10,333 nt of DNA, from the NCBI GenBank assembly GCA_964523675.1, contig CAZFZT010000099.1:1-10333 (forward strand), read 5' to 3'. The position numbers were made by a program, and so were the translations under genes. Below the pieces are notes generated by a model. That model was not told the DNA's origin. It saw only the letters and a program-made list of their open reading frames with translations, and made no database searches. Below are positions 1 to 6,082 of this stretch, one piece after another. Source of the stretch: CAZFZT01 sp964523675 (lineage in GTDB: Bacteria; Planctomycetota; Phycisphaerae; Phycisphaerales; SM1A02). The first letter of the stretch is position 1. The number at the start of each line of letters is the position of its first letter.

Positions 1-1386
1 TCGATCGCGGTGGAGAATTGGCAGCCCGGAGAGCCGATCGTCATCGATTCCTCGGCCGTCGCGTTTCCGAAACCGCTCGATGAACTTGACTTCACGCAGC
101 CGGTCCGCGTGCAGGCGATTCTCGATCTGGCATCGAATCCGGAGAGATCTCATGGAGATGGCCCGGGAAACCTGTACAGCGAAGCCGTCGCGGTCGAAGT
201 GTCCGCTCATCGTGAGGATCATTATTGGATTGAGTTGACCAATAAAGTCGAGCCGCGTTCACAGCCGCCGGAAATTGAGCATCTGAAATGGGTCGAACTG
301 CGCAGCGAGATGCTCAGCGCGTTCTATGGTCGAGAGATACACCATCGCGCCGGCGTCGCTCTTCCACCGGGATATGTCGCCGCCCATAGCGAAGAGCCGG
401 CCGGTGCCACCGGACAACGCAAGGCTTGGCCCGCGATCTACATGATCCCGGGCTACGGAGGCCGGGCGGAAAGCGCCGTTGTGTACGCCAACCTCTTTCA
501 GGCCGCTGCTCGCTCCGGCACGATGCCGATGAACATACCCGATGCAGTCATCATCGTGCTTGATCCTGAATCGCCGCTTGGCCACCATGGCTTCACCGAT
601 TCACCCAATCACGGGCCGCGCAGCACTGCGCTCGTCCAGGAGTTCATCCCGTACATCGAATCCCAACTGGACCTGGCTACTCGGCCTGAAGCCCGGATCG
701 TGACCGGTCATTCTTCAGGCGGCTGGACCTCGCTTTGGCTCCAGCTCAACTGGCCGGAGGTCTTCGGAGGTTGCTGGTCGAGCGCGCCGGATCCGATTGA
801 TTTTGAAGCGTTTCAGATGACGAACCTCTATCAGGATCAGAATCTCTACGCAATGTCAGACGGCCGGCCGACGCCTTCACATCGAGAACTTCGACACGAC
901 GGCAGCGAGCATGTCACCATGACGGTCCGTGACGAATGCGGCATGGAGCATGCCATTCATCCCACGGGTGGTTCAGGCCAGCAATGGGATGCGTGGATGG
1001 CGATGTTCTCTCCCAAAGACCAGCGCACTGGTCTTCCCGCGCGGATGATGGACCCACTGACCGGCAGAATTGCGCCAGACGTTGTCGAACACTGGAAACA
1101 GTTCGACATTGCGCGCCTCGTGACAAGTGATTGGGAGACATACGGCCCCATTGTCAAGGAGCGAGTGCGCCTCGCCGTCGGGTCAAAGGACTCCTTCTAC
1201 CTTGAACGAGCCGTCGAGCGGTTTCGAGCCAAAGTGGAGGAACGGCTTGAGGAGAATCGCTCCGATCACAGTGGCTACATCATGATTGCACCCGGAGCCG
1301 ATCACAACACAATCAAGTTCGTCACACAGCGCCGCTGGAATCAGGAGATGCGCGACCACCTGCGCAAGCACGGCCTGCACGACTAA
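1..1386 (+). CDS. Esterase-family alpha/beta hydrolase (5' partial)
   Basis: The product looks like a serine esterase of the enterochelin-esterase / esterase-D type (alpha/beta hydrolase fold). The frame is open to the window edge. The first in-frame GTG is at 10, but the text before the hydrolase core reads like the middle of an N-terminal accessory domain, so the true start is probably upstream and the gene is cut. Numbering from that GTG: an N-terminal beta-rich region with GPGNLYSEAVAVEV (about 52-65) and RAGVALPPGY (about 113-122) precedes the hydrolase core, which begins at AIYMIPGYGG (oxyanion strand). The nucleophile elbow is GHSSG, with the serine codon at 712 (residue 235). Likely triad partners are Asp394 (codon 1189, in GSKDSF) and His432 (codon 1303, in GADHNT). 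The substrate cannot be told. The gene ends 63 bp from the convergent rplU, and I see no clear terminator between them. Confidence 0.85.
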   Translation, partial: SIAVENWQPGEPIVIDSSAVAFPKPLDELDFTQPVRVQAILDLASNPERSHGDGPGNLYSEAVAVEVSAHREDHYWIELTNKVEPRSQPPEIEHLKWVELRSEMLSAFYGREIHHRAGVALPPGYVAAHSEEPAGATGQRKAWPAIYMIPGYGGRAESAVVYANLFQAAARSGTMPMNIPDAVIIVLDPESPLGHHGFTDSPNHGPRSTALVQEFIPYIESQLDLATRPEARIVTGHSSGGWTSLWLQLNWPEVFGGCWSSAPDPIDFEAFQMTNLYQDQNLYAMSDGRPTPSHRELRHDGSEHVTMTVRDECGMEHAIHPTGGSGQQWDAWMAMFSPKDQRTGLPARMMDPLTGRIAPDVVEHWKQFDIARLVTSDWETYGPIVKERVRLAVGSKDSFYLERAVERFRAKVEERLEENRSDHSGYIMIAPGADHNTIKFVTQRRWNQEMRDHLRKHGLHD

Positions 1387-1449
1387 TCGAACACGAGCCG
1401 CAGGCGCATTGAACGCCGCAGCGCATGGACGAGACCTGTTACCTCGACT

Positions 1450-1770
1450 TTATGAATGAATCTCGCCGATCCTGACGCGCAGGTATCGCTGGCGGTGCCC
1501 CTGCTTGACCTTGTAGCCCTTGCGGCGCTTGTACTTGATCACATCGATCTTCTTCCCCTTCATCTCCTCCAGAACCTCAGCGGACACGCTGGCGCCTTGG
1601 ATGTAGGGTTCACCGATCGTCGCCTGACCGCTCTCGGCATCGCCGATCATGAGCACGCGGTCGAACGTGATCGCGCCGCCACCCTCGCTGCCGTCGCGCA
1701 GGTCCACTTCAAGCACTTGGCCGGGCGTTACCTTGATCTGCGTTCCACTGTCTTCAATGATGGCGTACAC
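1450..1770 (-). CDS. rplU: 50S ribosomal protein L21
   Basis: L21 binds 23S rRNA in the large ribosomal subunit. The 106-residue product starts (M/V)YAIIEDSGTQIKV, continues with ITFDRVLMIG and IGEPYIQGASVSAEVL, and ends with the basic KKIDVIKYKRRKGYKVKQGH and RYLRVRIGEI blocks, all diagnostic of bacterial L21 at the usual length. I chose the GTG at 1770 because AAGGAG (1782-1777) sits 6 nt upstream and because the family begins at this point. A longer frame reaches an ATG at 1914 but would overlap the divergent CYTH gene and run through the leader. A small Gly/Ser/Glu insertion (DGSEGGGAITF) lies between the first strands. The gene is normally followed by rpmA (L27); here the next gene downstream is the convergent esterase, so rplU stands alone. 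Confidence 0.96.
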   Translation of the reverse strand: MYAIIEDSGTQIKVTPGQVLEVDLRDGSEGGGAITFDRVLMIGDAESGQATIGEPYIQGASVSAEVLEEMKGKKIDVIKYKRRKGYKVKQGHRQRYLRVRIGEIHS

Positions 1771-1863
1771 GGCGAACTCCTTAACGGTCTTCAGGTCATC
1801 GGGGTCGGATGAAGCGACTGCTCCCCTTGGGGGGTGGATCCTTCGAATCCCGTAAATCGAAGG
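1771..1863 (-). promoter_or_regulatory. Structured 5' leader of rplU mRNA
   Basis: The predicted transcript begins almost exactly with an inverted repeat, CTTCGA (1862-1857) and TCGAAG (1846-1841), with a 10-nt loop. A second short stem follows, CCCC-CCAA-GGGG, at about 1834-1823. The Shine-Dalgarno AAGGAG (1782-1777) closes the leader. L21 leader motifs that control r-protein synthesis are known in some bacteria; whether this one is such a motif is inference from position and structure only. Confidence 0.35.
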
Positions 1864-1869
1864 GTGGCC

Positions 1870-1878
1870 ATTATACCA
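1870..1878 (-). promoter_or_regulatory. Extended -10 promoter of rplU
   Basis: On the minus strand the sequence reads TGGTATAAT, a perfect extended -10 element (TGn plus TATAAT). The best -35 at 17 bp spacing is poor (CTGGCT at 1898-1893), as is common when the extended element is present. Transcription would start near 1863, giving a leader of about 93 nt before the rplU GTG. The promoter is read from the sequence; its activity is inference. Confidence 0.65.
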
Positions 1879-1912
1879 TGCTGGTGCAGCCGAGCCAGTC
1901 CTTCGTTCCACC

Positions 1913-2416
1913 ATGACCGAGCCAAATCTCGAAATCGAACGAACCTACCTGCTCCGCGGGCTCCCTCCGCTGCCTGAGGGCGCTACGTCGGTCTGCATAG
2001 AGCAGGGCTACCTGCCCGACCGGAATGCGTTGCCTGAAGGCCGGCTGAGGCGAACGACCCATCAGGACGGCCGGATCGAGCACACCCATACCATCAAGCA
2101 CGGTAGCGGATTGATTCGGGCCGAAACAGAGCGGGCCATATCGGCTGAAGAGTTCGCCTCACGCTGGCCCGAGACGATTGGTCAGCGGCTCAGTAAGACC
2201 CGCTTTTTCGTCAGGGACAGCGGCTTCGTATGGGAGATCGATCAGTTTGACGACCTGGATCTCACCCTCGCTGAGGTCGAGTTGCACGAGGCGAGCACAA
2301 CGGTGCAACCGCCGGAATGGCTCGCTCCATACATAGTGCGCGAAGTCACAGAAGAGAAACAGTTCCAGAATTACGAACTGGCGTTACTCCTTGCGAGGGA
2401 ACAGCACCGCAAGTGA
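1913..2416 (+). CDS. CYTH-domain protein (triphosphate tunnel family)
   Basis: The 167-residue product has the layout of a single CYTH (CyaB / thiamine triphosphatase) domain, a beta-tunnel fold that binds triphosphate compounds with divalent metal. It opens with LEIERTYLL (6-14), corresponding to the ExExK signature, and continues with GRLRR (43-47), TIKHG (60-64), an IRAETER strand (68-74), an SKTRFF strand, then WEIDQFDDL and LAEVELHE, which carry the acidic metal-side residues. The first signature is EIERT, so the last Lys is Thr. Possible activities in the family are inorganic triphosphatase, thiamine triphosphatase or adenylate cyclase; none can be chosen here. The ATG has no Shine-Dalgarno. 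It diverges from rplU, and the intergenic region holds the rplU promoter. The next gene on this strand starts about 630 bp downstream. Confidence 0.85.
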   Translation: MTEPNLEIERTYLLRGLPPLPEGATSVCIEQGYLPDRNALPEGRLRRTTHQDGRIEHTHTIKHGSGLIRAETERAISAEEFASRWPETIGQRLSKTRFFVRDSGFVWEIDQFDDLDLTLAEVELHEASTTVQPPEWLAPYIVREVTEEKQFQNYELALLLAREQHRK

Positions 2417-2477
2417 TCGTCACACCGTGACTGCGCATGCTCTACGGCAGTGCAAAGGCATCGCGCTGGATCTCCGC

Positions 2478-2705
2478 CTAAACGTTCATGATCTTCTGCG
2501 CGCGAATCTCATTGATACGAGCCATCGCCAGACTATGCTTGCGATGAGCTTCAACGCGAAGATTGTGAATCGCAATTCGCCGCGCAAGAACAAGCGCAGT
2601 AGCTCGAAGACAGGCGAGAACGCTCGCGAGCGCGATCCCGAGGACCACGAGCGACACTACCTCTGGCGCAAAGATGCTGTCCATCACCGCCATCAATCGA
2701 CACAT
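2478..2705 (-). CDS. Small single-pass membrane protein, unknown function
   Basis: I do not recognise this 75-residue protein. It has a short N-terminus (MCRLMAVMDSIFAPE), a hydrophobic helix of about 20 residues (VVSLVVLGIALASVLACLRA) and a basic, probably amphipathic helical tail (ARRIAIHNLRVEAHRKHSLA, then RINEIRAQ). The ATG at 2705 is chosen because AGAGG (2718-2714) lies 8 nt upstream; later ATGs at residues 6 and 9 are alternatives. A CACGGC/GCCGTG dyad (2723-2728 and 2739-2744) sits just upstream. The gene is antisense to, and downstream of, the CYTH gene. Helix-plus-basic-tail composition and the ribosome binding site argue for a real gene; no homology claim is made. Confidence 0.5.
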   Translation of the reverse strand: MCRLMAVMDSIFAPEVVSLVVLGIALASVLACLRATALVLARRIAIHNLRVEAHRKHSLAMARINEIRAQKIMNV

Positions 2706-3044
2706 CTTGAGTGCCTCTGAATCACGGCGGATCGGATGGCCGTGCGATCGTCGTTGCACTGGCCGATTCCCGGTCCACCTCGCCCATGAGTTATCGGCCC
2801 ACTGGCATGTGCATGAGGTGTTGACAAGTGGCGGTCAACCGCCCGCCAGGCCACAGGATTGGCACAGAGCGACGTGGTTCAAACTCAATCCGCGTTCCGA
2901 GTTGCAGTTCACTGATGGCGGGCTACATTGGAGCATCGCTGGCACGTGAGCAGCGGCTCGCATGGTCTTCGGCCAATGCCTGTGGTGGGCAGGATCCGAG
3001 AGACCTCCGCAAGTGAGCGCTCCAGCGAGGGAAGGTAAGTTGTC
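2706..3044. other. About 340 bp without a convincing gene
   Basis: Open frames here are short, lack ribosome binding sites and have compositions typical of out-of-frame reading. The stretch holds two small dyads: CACGGC/GCCGTG at 2723-2744, upstream of the small membrane protein, and GTTGAC/GTCAAC at 2820-2839 with an 8-nt loop. It must also contain the promoter of the 3D-domain gene at 3045, but I could not find a convincing -35/-10 pair. Confidence 0.5.
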
Positions 3045-3746
3045 ATGCGAAGAGAAGACTTTGCGGCCCGGGCCGCGCACGCGCTGCGCCGAATCTGCGC
3101 TCGCGCTGAACCGACAAACGATCGCAACATCCCTGTGCTGGCAGTCGCAGCCCTTATCGTCGGCCTGCTGCTCTCAGTCACCCTGCTTGCCGCCACCGAA
3201 TCCGGTGTATCTGCATCGCATCATCCAGCGATCCAACACGATGCGCTTCACAATGATTCTCCACTTGACGAGTCGCTTCACGTCTCTGCGGATGGAGAGG
3301 GCCAAGATCCTCAGGTGGACGCTGGCGCCTCGGTTGAGCAAGAAACCGAAGCGGAAATTCGCTGGTTCAACAACCGGCCGATTCGACCCGTCAAGACCGT
3401 CACTATGACAGTGACCGCCTATAGCCCGGACGAGCGCTCCTGCGGCGACTGGGCCGACGGTTTCACCGCCAGCGGCTACTCTGTCTGGACCAACGGCATG
3501 AAGCTCGTCGCCGCCGACACGTCAATTTTGCCGTTTGGCTCGCTCGTTTCCGTGCCGGGCTACGACGAAGGTGATGTCGTGCCGGTTCTCGACCGAGGCG
3601 GCGCGATCAAGGGCAACCGCCTGGATGTGCTCTACCCCACGCACGAGAGCGCCTTGGAATGGGGCGTGCAGTCGCTCGAAGTAACCATCTGGGAGTATGC
3701 AGATGGCCAGCCCAACGGCTTCCGTCAGCAGCATCACCGGCGTTGA
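3045..3746 (+). CDS. Membrane-anchored 3D-domain protein
   Basis: The 233-residue product combines a basic N-terminus (1-27), one transmembrane segment (about 29-50, PVLAVAALIVGLLLSVTLL), a polar acidic linker (51-115) and a C-terminal 3D domain (about 117-215). The 3D domain is a double-psi beta-barrel named for three conserved Asp, here Asp158 (VAADTSILPFG), Asp183 (VLDRGGAIKG) and Asp194 (GNRLDVLYP). The fold is shared with MltA lytic transglycosylases and YuiC-type proteins, so an extracytoplasmic peptidoglycan-cleaving role is likely but not shown. The N-in topology follows from the arginines before the helix. The ATG is preceded by AAGG (3032-3035) at 9 nt. It converges on the SRAP gene with a 27-bp gap. 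Confidence 0.88.
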   Translation: MRREDFAARAAHALRRICARAEPTNDRNIPVLAVAALIVGLLLSVTLLAATESGVSASHHPAIQHDALHNDSPLDESLHVSADGEGQDPQVDAGASVEQETEAEIRWFNNRPIRPVKTVTMTVTAYSPDERSCGDWADGFTASGYSVWTNGMKLVAADTSILPFGSLVSVPGYDEGDVVPVLDRGGAIKGNRLDVLYPTHESALEWGVQSLEVTIWEYADGQPNGFRQQHHRR

Positions 3747-3773
3747 CGGCTTCAGGCAGTACCTCCCCAGCGG

Positions 3774-4508
3774 TCATTGATCCCACAACCCCGGCTCCGC
3801 TGCGCTTGCAGGTGACGCCTGAGCATTGGGAGCATCAGCCGGCTCAATGCACTCGGGCCCTTCATTTCTAGGGCTGTTCACATACGTACTGATTGGCATG
3901 GCCTCAAGCATGTCGTCGGGCGCAGCAGCGAGCAACAGCGCGAGATCTTCAAGGGCGTCATGTGCAGGATCAAGCCACCGCGTGACCGCCTCCTCAGTGG
4001 GCAGAATCACGGGCATTCGATCGTGGATCGCACGAATTGAAGATGAGGCGTCAGTCGTCAGAATCGTGAATGTTTCAAGCGGCTCGGCCCCCTTTTCCCA
4101 TCGCTCCCAGAGCCCCGCGAATGCAAACGGGACATTACTGGCGCTGTGAATGTAGTACGGCTGCTTCTTGCCAGCAGTCTCTTTCCATTCATAGAACCCG
4201 TCCGCAGGAATGACGCATCGGCGAGAGCGGAACGCCTTCCGAAATGCCGGTTTCTCGGCCGCCGACTCGGCGCGTGCGTTGATCAAACGATTGCCGATCG
4301 TCTCATCTTTCGCCCAATTCGGCACAAGACCCCAACGTAGCAGATCGATTCTCCGCTCCGATGTCGTCGGTCCTTCGCTCATACGCACCACCGGGGCCAG
4401 TTGTGTCGGCGCGATGTTGTAACGCGGCGACCACTCGAAGAGATTCGTCGCGTGAAACAGGCGTGCCACGAGATCCGGCGGCGAAGAGAGGTTGTATCTG
4501 CCGCACAT
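3774..4508 (-). CDS. SRAP domain protein (YedK/HMCES type)
   Basis: SRAP proteins form a thiazolidine crosslink with abasic sites in single-stranded DNA and so protect them from strand breakage. The 244-residue product starts MCGRYN, giving the catalytic Cys2 after Met removal. The other active-site residues are visible: Asn77 in NARAES, Glu107 in GFYEW and His162 in IHDRMP, matching the spacing of E. coli YedK. Also family-typical are RYNIAPTQ (29-36), WGLVPNWAKD (59-68) and RCVIPADGFYEW (97-108). The last roughly 30 residues are an Ala/Pro/Glu-rich tail. There is no Shine-Dalgarno; TACACT ends 6 nt before the ATG on the minus strand, suggesting a leaderless mRNA. It is divergent from the Fur-family gene across 37 bp. 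Confidence 0.95.
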   Translation of the reverse strand: MCGRYNLSSPPDLVARLFHATNLFEWSPRYNIAPTQLAPVVRMSEGPTTSERRIDLLRWGLVPNWAKDETIGNRLINARAESAAEKPAFRKAFRSRRCVIPADGFYEWKETAGKKQPYYIHSASNVPFAFAGLWERWEKGAEPLETFTILTTDASSSIRAIHDRMPVILPTEEAVTRWLDPAHDALEDLALLLAAAPDDMLEAMPISTYVNSPRNEGPECIEPADAPNAQASPASAAEPGLWDQ

Positions 4509-4545
4509 GCCCGTAGTGTAGGGCGAGCATTGCTACACTTCCGAC
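4509..4545. promoter_or_regulatory. Overlapping divergent promoters with 7-bp dyad
   Basis: The 37-bp gap between the SRAP and Fur-family start codons contains the inverted repeat AGTGTAG (4515-4521) / CTACACT (4533-4539) with an 11-bp centre. Each arm provides an outward-facing TACACT (minus strand 4520-4515; plus strand 4534-4539), and each is followed by exactly 6 nt and then ATG. Neither gene has a Shine-Dalgarno. The simplest reading is two face-away leaderless promoters whose polymerase footprints must overlap. The -35 positions are poor. A regulator dimer could use the dyad as an operator; that is inference. Confidence 0.5.
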
Positions 4546-5067
4546 ATGGACTTGCGTCCGATCCCTACGCCGCCGTTTCCAACTGACCCGCAGATCGCGG
4601 CGATGGCGCCGCTTTGCGCAGTCTTTCGACGCTTCCTCAAGTCGCAGAATCTCAAATACACGCCGGAGCGAGCGGACATCCTCAATGCCATCATCGAACG
4701 TGACGGTGTTTTCGAAGTCGAAGAACTTATGCTTGACATGCGCAACCGGGGCTACCGCGTTTCCAAGGCAACCATCTATCGCACGATCAAACTTCTGCAG
4801 GACGCAGGCATCATCACGCAAGCGCTCTTCGATTCGAAGCAGGCACATTATCAGTTGATCTATGGCAAGCAGCCACGCGACTACATGGTGTGCATGAAGA
4901 CTGGCGAGCACATTGAGTTCACCGACAAGGAACTTGTCGAACTGCGAAACCGCATCTGCCGTGAACGCGGCTGGGATCCTGTCGGCCACCGCTTCCAGAT
5001 CTACGCCATCAGCCCTGAGGGGAAGCGGCAGATGGAAAGAGAAAGCGACAGCGAGACCGGCGATTAA
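4546..5067 (+). CDS. Fur-family transcriptional regulator with degenerate metal sites
   Basis: The 173-residue product has the Fur layout: an N-terminal extension (1-22), a winged helix (about 23-95) with KYTPERADILNAI, a GYRVSKATIYRTIKLLQDAG recognition segment (69-88), and a C-terminal dimerisation domain. In Fur, Zur and PerR the hinge carries an HHDH-type cluster and a CxxC zinc site. Here the aligned stretch is QPRDYMVCMKTGEHIEF (109-125): the histidines are replaced, only Asp112, Cys116 and Glu124 remain, and the second Cys is Thr119. The C-terminal CxxC is also missing (AISPEGK, 154-160); His148 remains. It may respond to something other than a metal, or act constitutively. The start has no Shine-Dalgarno and TACACT 6 nt upstream. 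It diverges from SRAP and lies 45 bp upstream of the epimerase gene. Confidence 0.88.
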   Translation: MDLRPIPTPPFPTDPQIAAMAPLCAVFRRFLKSQNLKYTPERADILNAIIERDGVFEVEELMLDMRNRGYRVSKATIYRTIKLLQDAGIITQALFDSKQAHYQLIYGKQPRDYMVCMKTGEHIEFTDKELVELRNRICRERGWDPVGHRFQIYAISPEGKRQMERESDSETGD

Positions 5068-5100
5068 TGATCGCAGCATCATTCAACTGCTGCACGCCGT

Positions 5101-5106
5101 TATCAT
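5101..5106 (+). promoter_or_regulatory. -10-like box, predicted leaderless start of the epimerase gene
   Basis: TATCAT is followed by 6 nt and then the ATG at 5113. No Shine-Dalgarno is present between the Fur-family stop and this ATG. No good -35 is visible at 16-18 bp. The spacing matches the pattern seen before three other genes in the window. Confidence 0.4.
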
Positions 5107-5112
5107 CCTTCC

Positions 5113-6003
5113 ATGCGAATTGCTCTCACCGGTGTTTCTGGATTCATCGGGTCCGTCATAGCCCGTCGTCTGCAGAGAGACGGTCACTCAGTGACAGGTC
5201 TCGTGCGAACATCCAGCCGGCGCGATCATGTTCAACCGTTCGTTGATCGCTTCGTCGTGGGCGAGCAAGCGGATGAGGCGTGCTGGGAGCAACTGCTCGA
5301 AGGCGCTGACTGCCTCGTTCACAACAGCGTCGACTGGAGCCCCCTGCGTGCAGGCGATGCCGCCACGCACTGGCAGACGAACCTGCTCGGCTCACTTCGT
5401 CTGATTCGCAGGGCCATGCCGCGGCAGGTCATCTTCGTCAGCACCATCGCTGTGCATCACGAGATGCGGCCGCGCTGGCAGGGCAATGTCGATGAGGATC
5501 ATCCATTGCGGCCGGGCAACCTGTATGGCGCGTACAAAGCCGCCGTCGAAGACCATCTTTGGGCGCTGCACGCAAGTGATGGTCTCAACTTCACCGCGCT
5601 GCGGCCGTGCGGCGTGTACGGCCTTGACCCCAACCTCGAACGTTCTCATGGCTATCAACTCATCCAGCGCATACAACGCGGCGAAAAGCTCGACAAACCC
5701 GGCGGCGGGAAGTTCGTGCATGTCGAAGATGTCGCAGCGGCCATCGTCGCAGCAGTCGGAAATGACGATGCCAAGGCAAGGGTCGTCAATCTCGTCGATT
5801 GCTACGCCCGTTGGGCCGATTGGGCGCAGATGGCGTGCGAGATCCTTGGCGTCAAGCGTGAGATCGATTTCTCCAGCCCGGAGAAGCCGAAGAACATGTT
5901 CAGCAAGAATGCTGCGCAGGCCCTTGGCGTCGCGCTTGATCGAGGTCATGATGGGATCCGCAAACATCTGCGTGAACTGATTGAGGTGATGGAGGTGAGT
6001 TGA
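5113..6003 (+). CDS. NAD-dependent epimerase/dehydratase (extended SDR)
   Basis: The 296-residue product is an extended short-chain dehydrogenase/reductase. The N-terminal Rossmann motif TGVSGFIG (6-13) binds NAD(P). The active site has Ser110/Thr111 (FVSTIAVHH) and Tyr138-x3-Lys142 (YGAYK), and the strand ending LRPCGVYG follows, as in the family. FVHVEDVAAAIV (about 204-215) is the usual cofactor-domain closing segment. Substrates in the family are mostly nucleotide sugars or related carbonyl compounds; nothing here selects one. Thr/Arg at 33-37 after the second strand suggests NADP is possible. It follows the Fur-family gene by 45 bp and precedes the gamma-glutamyltransferase gene, but with its own -10-like box it may be separately transcribed. 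Confidence 0.9.
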   Translation: MRIALTGVSGFIGSVIARRLQRDGHSVTGLVRTSSRRDHVQPFVDRFVVGEQADEACWEQLLEGADCLVHNSVDWSPLRAGDAATHWQTNLLGSLRLIRRAMPRQVIFVSTIAVHHEMRPRWQGNVDEDHPLRPGNLYGAYKAAVEDHLWALHASDGLNFTALRPCGVYGLDPNLERSHGYQLIQRIQRGEKLDKPGGGKFVHVEDVAAAIVAAVGNDDAKARVVNLVDCYARWADWAQMACEILGVKREIDFSSPEKPKNMFSKNAAQALGVALDRGHDGIRKHLRELIEVMEVS

Positions 6004-6082
6004 TCAGATTGGTGCATCGTGGCTCATTGTGTCTGATGCTCCCTCCTGGAAAGCGCGCGAAGCCGCATACGGCGGGCTGAAC

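Noticed and set aside
1387..1449. Bidirectional terminator between the esterase and rplU
   Set aside because: Only a 4-bp GGCG/CGCC stem is present and there is no T-tract on either strand.
1771..1914. N-terminal extension of L21 from an ATG at 1914
   Set aside because: It would read through the predicted promoter and leader and overlap the CYTH start; the GTG at 1770 has a perfect Shine-Dalgarno and matches the family start.
2820..2849. TTGACA at 2821-2826 as a promoter of the 3D-domain gene
   Set aside because: No -10-like hexamer follows at 16-18 bp.
2391..2949. Plus-strand frames at 2391-2720 and 2674-2949
   Set aside because: No ribosome binding site, overlapping and low-quality text; the first is antisense to the more credible small membrane protein.
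4303..5082. Long minus-strand frame of 259 residues opposite the Fur-family gene
   Set aside because: It is the antisense shadow of the Fur-family and SRAP genes, with no family-like motifs.
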